A stretch of DNA of 56,178 bases from Acidobacteriota bacterium (GCA_019351995.1 JABBOD010000018.1:1-56178); one strand, 5' to 3'; positions 1 to 8,992 are shown, numbered from the stretch's first letter. The notes: generated from the letters alone by a model not told the origin. Numbers and translations: made by a program.

Positions 1-795
1 CAGCACCTCCACCGACTCGCGCACCTCGTTCGCGTTGCCGATGGCGAGCCCGAGCGGCACGTTCATGTTGGTGAGCAGCGCGCGCGTCGCGACGCCGGCA
101 TCGGTGCCGAGTCGCACCATGGTCTCGGCCAGTTCGCGCCCGAGGGCGGGATCCTGCAGGAAGGCGCCAGAACCGAACTTGACGTCGAGCACCAGTGCGG
201 CCGTACCTTCGGCGATCTTCTTGCTCATAATCGACGAGGCGATCAGCGGAATCGCCTCCACCGTCCCGGTGATGTCACGCAGCCCGTAGAGCTTGCCGTC
301 CGCGGGAGCGAGCCCCGCCCCCGCCGCGCAGACCACGGCCCCGACGTCTTCCAACTGCGCCATGAACTCCGCCGGCGTCAGCGACGCACGCCAGCCCGGA
401 ATGCTTTCCAGCTTGTCGAGGGTCCCACCGGTGTGGCCGAGCCCACGCCCGGAGAGCTGCGGCACCGCCACACCGAACGACGCCACGAGCGGGGCAAGGG
501 GAAGCGTGATCTTGTCCCCGACACCGCCGGTCGAGTGCTTATCGGTGGTGCGCTTCGAGAGCCCCGAGAAGTCGAGCCGCTCGCCGCTGGCCACCATGGC
601 CATCGTGAGGTCGCGGATCTCGTCGCGCCCCATCCCGTTCAGGAAGATCGCCATCGTCATCGCCGACATCTGTTCGTCGGCGACGTAGCCACGGGTGTAC
701 GCGTCGATCAGCCAGTCGAGCTGCGCGGTGCTGAGGGTGCCGCCATCCCGCTTGGTGCGGATCAGGTCGACGGCGTCGAACGGTTCGAGGCTCAC
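1..795 (-). CDS. deoA: Thymidine phosphorylase (partial, C-terminus outside window)
   Basis: Phosphorolyses thymidine to thymine and deoxyribose-1-phosphate in cytosolic pyrimidine salvage. The first 265 codons are present and open to the window edge. The family signature KHSTGGVGDK is seen about 84 residues in, followed by LSGRGLGHTGGTLDKLE, both typical of the phosphate/glycosyl-binding region of the nucleoside phosphorylase II family. I chose the GTG at 795: it lies 7 bp after the cdd stop, with a GGAG about 10 bp upstream inside cdd. It is the last visible gene of the nucleoside uptake array, so imported nucleosides would be degraded by Cdd and then DeoA. Confidence 0.95.
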   Translation of the reverse strand, partial: MSLEPFDAVDLIRTKRDGGTLSTAQLDWLIDAYTRGYVADEQMSAMTMAIFLNGMGRDEIRDLTMAMVASGERLDFSGLSKRTTDKHSTGGVGDKITLPLAPLVASFGVAVPQLSGRGLGHTGGTLDKLESIPGWRASLTPAEFMAQLEDVGAVVCAAGAGLAPADGKLYGLRDITGTVEAIPLIASSIMSKKIAEGTAALVLDVKFGSGAFLQDPALGRELAETMVRLGTDAGVATRALLTNMNVPLGLAIGNANEVRESVEVL

Positions 796-802
796 GGCGG
801 GA

Positions 803-1213
803 TCACTCCGCGAAGTCGACGAGCGTGCGCGGCCCGAACGCGTCCGGCAGCACCTCATCGATGGTGCGGATGCCCGATACCGTTTGCAGCAACATCCCCG
901 GGGCGGAGTGTTCGTACAGCAGCTGACGGCATCGTCCGCAGGGCATGAGAGCGCCTCCATGTCCGTCGACGCACGTGAAGGCGACGAGCTTTCCACCGCC
1001 GGTCATGTGCAATGTCGACACCAGCGCACACTCTGCGCAGAGCCCAATGCCATAGGACGCATTTTCGACATTGCATCCCGCGATGATCCGGCCATCGTCA
1101 ACGAGTGCCGCGACTCCGACAGGAAAGTTCGAATACGGCGCGTATGCCCGCCCCATCGCGTCCAACGCCACCTCGCGCAGGGCATCCCAGTCAATCTGAG
1201 TCTGCTCAGTCAT
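803..1213 (-). CDS. cdd: Cytidine deaminase
   Basis: Hydrolytic deamination of cytidine/deoxycytidine to uridine/deoxyuridine. The 136 residues match the small homotetrameric zinc family. NVEN (48-51) is the ribose-binding motif, CAE (59-61) supplies a zinc cysteine and the proton-shuttling glutamate, and PCGRC (91-95) gives the other two zinc cysteines. The ATG overlaps the stop of the upstream permease by 4 bp (translational coupling), and deoA follows after 7 bp. The context shows it handles cytidine brought in by the adjacent BMP-type importer. Confidence 0.97.
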   Translation of the reverse strand: MTEQTQIDWDALREVALDAMGRAYAPYSNFPVGVAALVDDGRIIAGCNVENASYGIGLCAECALVSTLHMTGGGKLVAFTCVDGHGGALMPCGRCRQLLYEHSAPGMLLQTVSGIRTIDEVLPDAFGPRTLVDFAE

Positions 1214-2499
1214 GACTTGATGTACGGCTTTCCGGATGCCGCGGGTCCCCGCGAGTGCCCGACCAAGCCCGCGACGGCCAAGATGGTGACCACGTATGGC
1301 AGCATCAGCATGAACTCACTCGGAACCGGTGATCCCGCCGCACTTAACGAGAACTGGAGGCTGCTGGTGAAGCCGAAGAGGAGTGCCGCGAGGGTGGCGA
1401 GCAACGGGTTCCAGCGACCGAAGATCACCGCGGCGAGGGCGATGTAGCCCGCGCCGGCAGTCACCTCCCGGGTGAAGAGCGGCGACGCGGCCAGGCTGTA
1501 GTAAGCCCCGCCGGCGCCCGCGATGGCGCCCGCGAGCAAGACGTTTAAGAATCGAGTGCGGTTGACGTTGATGCCGACGGTGTCGGCCGCCGTCGGATGC
1601 TCGCCGACCGCGCGCACGCGCAAGCCCCAGCGCGTCTTGAACAGGGCGAACCACACCAGGAAGATCGCGGCGTACATCAGGTAGACGATGATTGTCTGCC
1701 GGAACAGCGCGGGTCCGATGACCGGGATCCCGCTGAGAATCGGGATCGGCAGGAACGGAAAGTGCGGTGGCGCGTTGAGAGTGGGCGCGTTCGAGGCGAG
1801 CACCTGAGAGTAAAGGAAGTCGGTGAGCCCGATGACGAGAACGTTCAGGACAACGCCGACGATGACCTGGTCCACGAGGTAGGTGATCGAGAAAACAGCC
1901 AGGATGGCCGACACCAGCACACCCGCGACCATTGCGGCGATGAATCCGATGAGCGCCTGATGCGTGACGGTCGCCACGACGGCGGAGACGAACGCGCCCG
2001 CGAGAAGCTGACCCTCGATGGCGACGTTGACGACGCCCACACGTTCAGACACCACCCCGCCGAGCGCACCGAAGATCAGGGGAACGCTAATGCCGATCGC
2101 GCTCAGCAGCAATCCCGGCACCGCCAGGGTGTGCCCGGCGGCGGCCCAGGTGAGAAAGCCCGCAAAGAAGACCACCGCGAACAGCGTGATCACCCCGAGC
2201 GGAACCTTGCGCGCGGTGTACGACAGTGCAACCGCGATCGCGGTCAGCACTGCCGAGACGATCACGACAATGATTCCAGCGCCACGAGTGGGGACGGCCG
2301 CGATCGGCAGCTTGATCAGGTCGGTCGACGTCGACAGGTTGAAGTGGGTCACTCCATTGCGACCCAAGACGACGAACAGGACGATGCCCACGACGGTGAA
2401 CACCGCGAAGATAGCAGGCACCTTCCACGACTTGACGACGGCCCTGTCGAGATGTGTCGGCAACTCGTCGAAGCGCGGAGTAGCAACAGTGGTGCTCAT
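1210..2499 (-). CDS. Nucleoside ABC transporter permease (second permease, YufQ-like)
   Basis: Integral membrane permease of the BMP/CUT2-like nucleoside importer class. 429 residues with a roughly 30-residue cytoplasmic N-terminal tail, then many hydrophobic segments. The family block GALGGVVSERVGVVNVAIEG (about residues 145-164) is characteristic of permeases paired with BMP lipoproteins, and the coupling-loop region VRAVGEHPTAADTVGINV follows near residue 300. It overlaps the upstream permease and downstream cdd by 4 bp each. The slightly long N-terminal extension is common in actinobacterial members. Substrate is inferred from neighbours (cdd, deoA, nucleoside hydrolase), not from the protein itself. 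Confidence 0.92.
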   Translation of the reverse strand: MSTTVATPRFDELPTHLDRAVVKSWKVPAIFAVFTVVGIVLFVVLGRNGVTHFNLSTSTDLIKLPIAAVPTRGAGIIVVIVSAVLTAIAVALSYTARKVPLGVITLFAVVFFAGFLTWAAAGHTLAVPGLLLSAIGISVPLIFGALGGVVSERVGVVNVAIEGQLLAGAFVSAVVATVTHQALIGFIAAMVAGVLVSAILAVFSITYLVDQVIVGVVLNVLVIGLTDFLYSQVLASNAPTLNAPPHFPFLPIPILSGIPVIGPALFRQTIIVYLMYAAIFLVWFALFKTRWGLRVRAVGEHPTAADTVGINVNRTRFLNVLLAGAIAGAGGAYYSLAASPLFTREVTAGAGYIALAAVIFGRWNPLLATLAALLFGFTSSLQFSLSAAGSPVPSEFMLMLPYVVTILAVAGLVGHSRGPAASGKPYIKS

Positions 2500-3803
2500 T
2501 GGGCGGCTCCTTCTTTCTGCACGATCTCGGCTTTCGGGGCGGATTCAGGCGCGGACTTCTTCTGCTTCGGTTTCGGCGTCGAGCCTGGAGTCGGCAGATG
2601 AAAGATCTTGCGCACGAGAGGCGGGGCCGCCAGGAACAGCACGATCACGGATTGGACGACCAGCACGATGTCAACCGGCACATTCTGCGCGGCCTGCATG
2701 GTGTAGCCCCCCGCTTGAAAGGCTCCGAACAGGATGCCGGCCCCGAATACACCCCACGGCTTCGACCGGCCAAGCAGGGCAACGGTGATCGCGCTGAATC
2801 CGATCCCGGAATCAATCCCCGAGCTGAAGCCGGTGGTGATGACCCCCTGCACCTGGTTCGCGCCGGCCAAACCGACCAGAGCGCCCGAAATGAGCATGCC
2901 GTAGACATACAGGCGGTTCACGTTGATCCCCGCGGTGCGCGCGGCACGCGGGTTGTCGCCGATCGCCCGGAACTGGAAGCCCAGGCTCGAGCGATTGAGC
3001 AGCCACCAGAGGAAGACGGTCGCCCCAACGACGAACAGAAATCCGACGGTGACCAGGTAGTTCGGGCCGAGCAACGGCGGGAAGATAGCGCCTGGCAGCA
3101 TCGGAGGAGTTTGCGGGTTCGTCGATCCGGGCGCCTGAAGGACCGGAACCTTGAGCAGGTAGCTGACCAGGTAGAAGGCCACGAAGTTCAGCATGATCGT
3201 GACGATCACCTCGTTGGCTCCAGTCTGCGCCTTCAAGAATCCAACGATCCCGGCCCAGATGGCGCCGCCGAAGAGCCCCGCCAGCAGCGCCAGGATCAGG
3301 AGCAGGGGGAACGGGGCGTGGACAGTGAAGCCGACCCAGCCCGCGCACGCGGCGGCCGCCAGGATCTGGCCCTGACCGCCGATGTTGAAAAGCCCGATGC
3401 GGAAGGAGAGCGCGATCCCGAGCCCCGCCGCGATGAGCGAGGTGGAGTCGGTCAGCGTGTCGGTCAGCGGCTTGATGCCACTCAAGAAGTCGGCCGCGCC
3501 GAAGTTGTAGACCGCTCCCTGGAAGAGTGCGGCGTATGCGCCCGAGATCGCGCTCCAGATCGCGGTGAGAGTGTCGCTCGGTCGTCCGAAGAAGTAGGCG
3601 GATGCGGCCTGGACGCCAGGATCCGTCACCGCAATGAGAACGGCACCGACAACGAGGGCGATGACAACGGCGAGCACCGACAGCACCGCGCTGCCGCCCA
3701 TGATGTCGCGCACATACTTCTGAAACTGCGAGCTCTGCTCCTCATCAGGGGCGGGTGGCGTCGTCGACGGTCGCGGTGCGTCGCTCTTCGTCGTGGCGGT
3801 CAC
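2496..3803 (-). CDS. Nucleoside ABC transporter permease (first permease, YufP-like)
   Basis: First membrane subunit of the BMP-type nucleoside importer; 435 residues. The N-terminal 35 residues are polar, then a strongly hydrophobic helix (about 40-60) and further helices. The block GLFNIGGQGQILAAA and the cytoplasmic coupling stretch FRAIGDNPRAARTAGINV match this permease family. The C-terminus is a lysine/proline-rich tail (PKPKQKKSAPESAPKAE). Overlaps the ATPase gene upstream and the second permease downstream by 4 bp each, which indicates coupled translation and equal stoichiometry. Confidence 0.92.
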   Translation of the reverse strand: MTATTKSDAPRPSTTPPAPDEEQSSQFQKYVRDIMGGSAVLSVLAVVIALVVGAVLIAVTDPGVQAASAYFFGRPSDTLTAIWSAISGAYAALFQGAVYNFGAADFLSGIKPLTDTLTDSTSLIAAGLGIALSFRIGLFNIGGQGQILAAAACAGWVGFTVHAPFPLLLILALLAGLFGGAIWAGIVGFLKAQTGANEVIVTIMLNFVAFYLVSYLLKVPVLQAPGSTNPQTPPMLPGAIFPPLLGPNYLVTVGFLFVVGATVFLWWLLNRSSLGFQFRAIGDNPRAARTAGINVNRLYVYGMLISGALVGLAGANQVQGVITTGFSSGIDSGIGFSAITVALLGRSKPWGVFGAGILFGAFQAGGYTMQAAQNVPVDIVLVVQSVIVLFLAAPPLVRKIFHLPTPGSTPKPKQKKSAPESAPKAEIVQKEGAAQ

Positions 3804-5332
3804 GCGGCGGCGCCCTTCTGCTTGGCAATGGAATCGGGTGTATCGCCGGCCATCATGAGACCGAGGATGTCGCGGTCGGTATCCGCCGGAACGATGCCAA
3901 CGATCCCGCCGCGATACATCACCGCGATACGGTCAGCAAGGGCGACGACCTCGTCGAGCTCCGTCGACACCACGATGACGGGGACGCCGGCGTCCCGTGT
4001 CTCCACGATTCGGGTGTGCACGAACTCGATCGAGCCGACGTCAAGTCCGCGCGTCGGTTGAGCCGCGACGAACAGGCGGAGGGTCCGGCTGAGTTCGCGC
4101 GCGAGCACCACCTTCTGCTGGTTGCCCCCGGAGAGTCGCCCGACGTGCGTCGCGATTCCCTGCGCACGGATGTCAAACTCGCGCAGCTTGGCGGCAGCAA
4201 AGTCCGCCAGGTACGCCAGCCGAAGCGAGCCACGCGCCACGAACGGCGCGCCGTCCGCCCGATCGAGCATGAGGTTCTCGGCGATCGTGAACTCGGCGAT
4301 CAGTCCGTCCTGTTGACGGTCTTCCGGGATGTAGCCGACACCGGCGTTCAGCACTCCCCGAACGCTCTTGTCACGCAGCGAGACGCCGTCCAACACGATC
4401 TCACCGGTCACCTTGGCCTGAAGGCCCAGGATCGCCTCGGCGAGTTCGGTCTGCCCGTTCCCCTGTACACCGGCGATGGCCAGGATCTCACCCGCCTTGA
4501 CATCGAAGCTGACGTTGTTCACGACGATCTGGCCATCGACATCGATGACGGACAGCTTGTCGACCACGAGCGCTGGGGCTCCTGGTGTGGCGGCATCCTT
4601 CGTCACCGTCAGCTCGACCGCGCGACCGACCATGAGCGACGCGAGTTCGGTATTCGTCGCCGTGGGGCTCGCTTCACCGACCACCCTTCCGAGTCGGATC
4701 ACGGTGATGCGATCGGCCACTTCACGCACCTCACGCAGCTTGTGAGTGATGAAGACAATGGAGGTTCCCGCTGCTTTCAGCTGGCGCATGATCACCATGA
4801 GTTCATCTGTTTCCTGTGGAGTCAGGACGGCAGTGGGCTCGTCGAAGACGAGCACACGAGCGTCCCGAGACAGGGCCTTGATGATCTCAACCCGCTGCTG
4901 CACGCCGACCGGCAGGTCACCGACGAGAGCATCGGGATCAACGTGGAATCCGAATCGTGCCGAGATCTCGCGCACCTGTCTGCGCGCGGCGGCGAGATCG
5001 AGAGTGCCGCCAAAGCGGGTCTGCTCATGGCCCAGCATCACGTTTTCGGCGACGCTGAACACCGGGATCAGCATGAAGTGCTGGTGCACCATCCCGATAC
5101 CCGCGTTCATCGCGTCACCCGGGCCGGCGAAATGCTGGACCTCGTCGTCGAGCAGGATCTCGCCATCTTCAGCCTGGTAGAGGCCGTACAGCACGTTCAT
5201 CAGGGTGGACTTACCGGCACCGTTCTCGCCGAGGAGGGCGTGTATCTCGCCGGGGTTGACGACCAGGTCGATGTGATCGTTGGCAACCAGCGACCCGAAG
5301 CGTTTGGTGATGCCACGGAGTTCGAGCTTCAT
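3800..5332 (-). CDS. Nucleoside ABC transporter ATP-binding protein (two fused NBDs)
   Basis: Energises the BMP-type nucleoside importer on the cytoplasmic face. 510 residues with two ATPase domains in tandem. Domain 1 has Walker A GENGAGKST (about 35-43), a degenerate signature LPVGVQQR and Walker B VLVFDEPTAVLT. Domain 2 has a divergent P-loop GVQGNGQTEL and the signature LSGGNQQKVVLAREL. This strong/degenerate pairing is standard for sugar and nucleoside double-NBD ATPases. The start ATG lies 115 bp after the lipoprotein gene, across a strong hairpin; downstream it overlaps the permease by 4 bp. Confidence 0.95.
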   Translation of the reverse strand: MKLELRGITKRFGSLVANDHIDLVVNPGEIHALLGENGAGKSTLMNVLYGLYQAEDGEILLDDEVQHFAGPGDAMNAGIGMVHQHFMLIPVFSVAENVMLGHEQTRFGGTLDLAAARRQVREISARFGFHVDPDALVGDLPVGVQQRVEIIKALSRDARVLVFDEPTAVLTPQETDELMVIMRQLKAAGTSIVFITHKLREVREVADRITVIRLGRVVGEASPTATNTELASLMVGRAVELTVTKDAATPGAPALVVDKLSVIDVDGQIVVNNVSFDVKAGEILAIAGVQGNGQTELAEAILGLQAKVTGEIVLDGVSLRDKSVRGVLNAGVGYIPEDRQQDGLIAEFTIAENLMLDRADGAPFVARGSLRLAYLADFAAAKLREFDIRAQGIATHVGRLSGGNQQKVVLARELSRTLRLFVAAQPTRGLDVGSIEFVHTRIVETRDAGVPVIVVSTELDEVVALADRIAVMYRGGIVGIVPADTDRDILGLMMAGDTPDSIAKQKGAAA

Positions 5333-5390
5333 CTCTTCAATCTATCCGGGGTTCAGGGATGCGAGAGGGGACCTTCGGGGTGCACAACGC

Positions 5391-5428
5391 GGGGTGGGGA
5401 GGCCGGTCTCACCGGTCCTCCCCACCCC
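5391..5428 (-). terminator. Intercistronic GC-rich hairpin after the BMP lipoprotein gene
   Basis: Inverted repeat: 5391-5407 (GGGGTGGGGAGGCCGGT) pairs with 5411-5428 (ACCGGTCCTCCCCACCCC) around a 3-nt loop, with one bulged T. It lies between the lipoprotein and ATPase genes and has no T tract. I infer a partial terminator or mRNA-stabilising stem that would let the binding protein be made in excess over the membrane subunits, as is common for ABC importers. Confidence 0.6.
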
Positions 5429-5447
5429 GTCAGTGCGGTGTGATGAC

Positions 5448-6515
5448 TTACTTCCCGACGGTGATCTTGCCGCTGATGATGTCAGCTTTCACCTGGTCGA
5501 GCTCCGCCGACAAGCCGGAGTCGACCTTGCTCGCGAAGTCGTGGAACGGAGCGAGCCCAACACCCTGGTTCGCGAGGTCACCGACATACGGAGTCTTCGT
5601 GAACTTGCCAGCTGCGGCTTGCTTGACGACAGCCGACACGCTGGTGCCGACGCCCTTCTCGACCGAGGTCAGCAGGATGCTGCGCACCGTCGGGTCGGTG
5701 AAGTAGACGTCAGCATCCACACCGACCATCACGATGCTCTTGCCTGAGTCCTTGATCGCCTGTGCGGCGCTCTGGTAGATCGGGCCGCCAACGGGGAAGA
5801 TCACGTCGGCGTTCTGGTCGATCTCCGCCTGGGCAGCGGCCCGGGCCTCGGTGCCGGCGGCAAAACCTCCGGTGAACGACCCTGTCTGGGTGGTGGTGTT
5901 CCACCCGACGACCTTGACATCCTTGTTCTTCTGCTTGTTGTAATAGGCGACGCCTTCGGCGTAGCCCTCGAGGAAGATGTTCACCGGCGGGATCGAGATG
6001 CCGCCAAAGGTTCCGACAACGCCCGTCTTGCTGTACGACGCCGCCGCGTAGCCGCCGAGGAAGGCCGCCTGGTCGGAGCGGAAGGTGATCGGCTCAACGT
6101 TCGCGGCGTCCGTGGACGAGTCGTCGATGGTGGCGAAGTCGATGCTGGGGTTGGCAGCGGCCGCCGCCTTGGTGGCAGCAGCCAGGTTGAAGCCGACCGT
6201 GATGATCAGCGTGCACTTCTGAGCAACCAGGTTCGCGATGTTCGGCGCGTAGTCCGACTCGGAGTTCGACTGGACGTGCTTCTCCTTGATGCCGAGCGTC
6301 TTGGCTGCGGACTGCAGTCCCTCAAGGCCGATCTGGTTGAACGAGTGGTCGTCGAACCCGCCGTTGTCGGAAACCATGCACGGCAAGAAGCCCTTGACGA
6401 CGGGACTGGCCGTCGTCTTCGTCGCGGTGGGGGCAGATGCGCAGCCGGCGAGCAGAACCGCCGTCGCGATCGTGGCAAGGGCGCTGACGGCGACCTTGCT
6501 TGGTGTGATTCTCAA
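5448..6515 (-). CDS. BMP-family nucleoside-binding lipoprotein
   Basis: Extracytoplasmic receptor of the nucleoside importer. 355 residues: lipoprotein signal with lipobox LLAG-C25, then a periplasmic-binding fold beginning FLPCMVSDNGGFDDHSFNQ, which is typical of the BMP/Med family (the DDxSFNQ motif contacts the nucleoside). I place the start at the TTG at 6515, which has GGAGGA 4 nt upstream. A TTG 12 bp further up (6527) is also open, but it would put the start inside the Shine-Dalgarno. First gene of the transporter set, separated from the nucleoside hydrolase by 169 bp, so it probably has its own promoter. Confidence 0.94.
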   Translation of the reverse strand: MRITPSKVAVSALATIATAVLLAGCASAPTATKTTASPVVKGFLPCMVSDNGGFDDHSFNQIGLEGLQSAAKTLGIKEKHVQSNSESDYAPNIANLVAQKCTLIITVGFNLAAATKAAAAANPSIDFATIDDSSTDAANVEPITFRSDQAAFLGGYAAASYSKTGVVGTFGGISIPPVNIFLEGYAEGVAYYNKQKNKDVKVVGWNTTTQTGSFTGGFAAGTEARAAAQAEIDQNADVIFPVGGPIYQSAAQAIKDSGKSIVMVGVDADVYFTDPTVRSILLTSVEKGVGTSVSAVVKQAAAGKFTKTPYVGDLANQGVGLAPFHDFASKVDSGLSAELDQVKADIISGKITVGK

Positions 6516-6634
6516 GATGTCCTCCAAGGTGACGCCCGACGGACCGCCGGGCGATTTTCACTGAGACTATCCGCCGAGCAGAGGTAGACAGTGTCGAATC
6601 TCGGCCGCGTTCTCGAACAGTTACACAACCTCTA

Positions 6635-6651
6635 CTGACGCGAAATGTCAG
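6635..6651. promoter_or_regulatory. Small inverted repeat upstream of the nucleoside transporter operon
   Basis: CTGAC (6635-6639) and GTCAG (6647-6651) form a 5-bp inverted repeat in the 169-bp gap between nucleoside hydrolase and the lipoprotein gene. The adjacent sequence repeats CGAAATG twice (from 6641 and 6652). It could be an operator for a nucleoside-responsive regulator, but the symmetry is short and no regulator gene is adjacent. Confidence 0.25.
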
Positions 6652-6684
6652 CGAAATGATTCCGGATGCGACCCTGACCCTTGC

Positions 6685-7674
6685 TCAGTTGAAGAACGGG
6701 CGTGACGGTTCGCTGCGAAGCGAAAGCAGCCCGACCACGTGCTCAAAAAAGCCACGCGCGTCGATGCTCTCGATCACCTCGGAGTTCGCGGGAAGCCCGT
6801 GCACTCCCCACGACATCGCCGCATAGCCGCGGGTCAGCTCCGAACCCGTTTCGATGTCGACCGCGTACGCGGCGCTCGATTTGATCAGCTCAGGATGCAG
6901 CAGCACGGACACGGTCAGCGAGTCCGGATGGGTGGAACCCGGGATTCCGACACTCTCATCAAACGCGAGCGTGGTGCTCACGATGCGCACGAAAAAGTCC
7001 GCAAGCGGCGTGCCGATGGCCGCGATCCGCTCGATCTGCTCGCGCGAGAACACGGCGTCGGCAAGAGTAAGGGGCGCCCACGGGACGACGACGATCCGAA
7101 AGCCAGCCTCGAAGACCGTCTTGGCGGCTTCCGGGTCGACGTAGAAGTTGTACTCGGCGGCAGCGGTGATGTTGCCGCGCGCGTTGTTCGAACCGCCCAT
7201 GATGTAGAGCGCTTTGACATTGCTCACGAACCGGGGATCTTTGATCGCAGCCATTGCAATGTTGGTGAGCGGGCCAATGCAGACGATCGTGAGTTCGCCC
7301 GGGTCGGCTGCGGCGAGTTCGATGAGGGCGTCGACTCCGTGTTGCGACGACGGAGCGAGGCCCTCCAGCTCCATCTCGAGTCCCCCGACGCCATCCCCGT
7401 GCACATTTTCGGCGGAGACCCATTCCCTCACAAGCGGCCGGCGACAGCCGAGATGCACAGGAACTTCGCCGAGTCTGCCCGCCACGCTCATGGTCAAGAA
7501 TGCGTTCTTCACCTGACGCTCGAATCCGACGTTTCCCGCCACCATCGTGATCGCTCGGAGCTCGGCACGCTCGTCGAGGAGGCCGACCAACAAAGCCACG
7601 CAGTCGTCCTGGGCAGTGTCGGTATCAATCACGAGAGGAATGCGCTCCGAGCTCCTCGGGATCTCCGTGCTCAC
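6685..7674 (-). CDS. Nucleoside hydrolase (IU-NH family)
   Basis: Calcium-dependent hydrolysis of ribonucleosides to base plus ribose. 329 residues. The N-terminal calcium/ribose site DTDTAQDD (17-24) fits the family pattern DxDxxxDD, and AAEYNFYVDPEAA in mid-protein matches the conserved substrate loop. Base specificity cannot be read from the motifs. The GTG start overlaps the TGA of the guanylyltransferase gene by 4 bp. The neighbouring importer and salvage enzymes make a nucleoside-catabolic role likely. Confidence 0.92.
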   Translation of the reverse strand: MSTEIPRSSERIPLVIDTDTAQDDCVALLVGLLDERAELRAITMVAGNVGFERQVKNAFLTMSVAGRLGEVPVHLGCRRPLVREWVSAENVHGDGVGGLEMELEGLAPSSQHGVDALIELAAADPGELTIVCIGPLTNIAMAAIKDPRFVSNVKALYIMGGSNNARGNITAAAEYNFYVDPEAAKTVFEAGFRIVVVPWAPLTLADAVFSREQIERIAAIGTPLADFFVRIVSTTLAFDESVGIPGSTHPDSLTVSVLLHPELIKSSAAYAVDIETGSELTRGYAAMSWGVHGLPANSEVIESIDARGFFEHVVGLLSLRSEPSRPFFN

Positions 7675-8795
7675 AGCACGTCCGTTCGGCCGCTCAGCTT
7701 CAGCGCGTCGACCACGCTCTTCACGCGCTGCGCATTCTGGCTGGTGGTGACGAGCAGCGCGTCGGGGGTGTCGACGACGACGATGTCGCGCACCCCGATC
7801 AGCGAGATGATCCGGTTCGTCTGGCTCACCACGATGCCGCTGGAGGAATCCGACAGGACACGGGCGTTTTCGCCGAGGATCGCGAGATCAGAACTGCGCC
7901 CCCCGGAGTGCAGCTTGGCGATCGAGGCGAAGTCGCCGACGTCATCCCAATCGAAGGTTCCGGGGATGACCGCCAGTCGTCCGGCGGCGGCGGCCGGTTC
8001 CGCGACGGTGTAATCGATGGCGATCTTGGTGAGACCGGGCCAGATCCGGTCGACGGCCGGTCCACGAGCTGCCGGGTCGTCCCAGGCGTCAGCGAGAGCC
8101 TCGAGACCGGCGAGGAGCGTCGGATCCGACTCCCCGATCCGTGCGAGCAGCACATCGGCGCGCGCGACGAACATGCCGCCGTTCCAGAGGTGCGTGTCGT
8201 CTTCGAGGTACTTCTTCGCGGTGGCGAGGTCCGGCTTCTCCACAAAACTCTCGACGAGAAGGGCGTCGGCGGCACCGTCGATCTGCAGCGGGCCGCCGCA
8301 TTGGATGTAGCCGAAGCCGACGGCCGGCTCGGTCGGGGCGATCCCGATGGTCACGATGTAGCCGGCATCGGCGGCGGCGACCGCCTGCGTCACCGCGCGG
8401 CGGAATCCCCGCACGTCCGCGATCACGTGATCGGCGGCGAAGGAGCCGACGATGACGTCCGGCTCGCGGCGGCGAAGGATCGCAGCCGCGAGCCCGATCG
8501 CCGCGGTCGAATCCTTCGGCTCGCTCTCCAGGACGATGTTCGCGTCGCTCAGCTCGGGAAGCTGCGCCTCCACCGCGGCACGATGGGCGCGACCGGTGAC
8601 CACCATCACGCGATCCGGCCCCGAGAGCGGGGCCAAACGGTCCCAGGTGGCTCGCAACAGAGAGCTGCCGGATCCGGTGAGATCGTGCAGGAACTTGGGG
8701 GCGTCGGCGCGCGACAGCGGCCACAGCCGGGAGCCGATGCCGCCCGCCGGGATGATGCTGTAGAACCGGTCGAGGCCTGCGACGCCTGTGCTCAT
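7671..8795 (-). CDS. manC: Mannose-1-phosphate guanylyltransferase
   Basis: Makes GDP-mannose from GTP and mannose-1-phosphate for glycan and glycolipid synthesis. 374 residues from the ATG at 8795. The nucleotidyltransferase signature AGGIGSRLWPLSR (17-29) followed by PKFL (33-36) is diagnostic, and VEKPDLATAKKYL is the typical mid-domain motif. It lacks the C-terminal isomerase domain of bifunctional ManC/AlgA. A longer frame opens 216 bp upstream, but that leader has no family similarity and runs into the sdhC promoter region. Coupled by a 4-bp overlap to the nucleoside hydrolase, with no obvious metabolic link. Confidence 0.92.
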   Translation of the reverse strand: MSTGVAGLDRFYSIIPAGGIGSRLWPLSRADAPKFLHDLTGSGSSLLRATWDRLAPLSGPDRVMVVTGRAHRAAVEAQLPELSDANIVLESEPKDSTAAIGLAAAILRRREPDVIVGSFAADHVIADVRGFRRAVTQAVAAADAGYIVTIGIAPTEPAVGFGYIQCGGPLQIDGAADALLVESFVEKPDLATAKKYLEDDTHLWNGGMFVARADVLLARIGESDPTLLAGLEALADAWDDPAARGPAVDRIWPGLTKIAIDYTVAEPAAAAGRLAVIPGTFDWDDVGDFASIAKLHSGGRSSDLAILGENARVLSDSSSGIVVSQTNRIISLIGVRDIVVVDTPDALLVTTSQNAQRVKSVVDALKLSGRTDVL

Positions 8796-8860
8796 CCCCT
8801 CAGCGTACCGAGGTGCCTTGCGGCGCCTTCCGAGGGTCGAGAAAGTTTTGCAGCTAAATA

Positions 8861-8874
8861 TCTCGACGTCGAGA
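8861..8874. promoter_or_regulatory. Perfect 14-bp palindrome upstream of sdhC
   Basis: TCTCGACGTCGAGA is a perfect dyad in the 197-bp divergent region between manC and sdhC, 119 bp upstream of the sdhC start. Its form fits a dimeric winged-helix or TetR-type operator. Which regulator would bind is unknown. Confidence 0.45.
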
Positions 8875-8878
8875 AGAA

Positions 8879-8899
8879 GTGAGGTCAGCCTTGCCTGCA
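8879..8899 (+). promoter_or_regulatory. Candidate DtxR/IdeR iron box upstream of sdhC
   Basis: TGAGGTCAGCCTTGCCTGC (8880-8898) matches the actinobacterial iron-box consensus TTAGGTTAGCCTAACCTAA at 13 of 19 positions by eye, keeping the AGGTnAG and CTnnCCT core. SdhB carries three Fe-S clusters, so iron-linked control is plausible. Match score only; not tested. Confidence 0.4.
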
Positions 8900-8992
8900 A
8901 GCACGGGGATGCGGGCATACACTCGAACGGTCCGATCACCGCGCGAACGGCGTGCCACCCGTCGACGCGACGCGACATACCAGAGGAGTCCT

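Noticed and set aside
3755..5443. Long plus-strand frame opposite the nucleoside ABC ATPase
   Set aside because: Same GC-rich shadow effect; the minus-strand frame has both Walker motifs and signatures.
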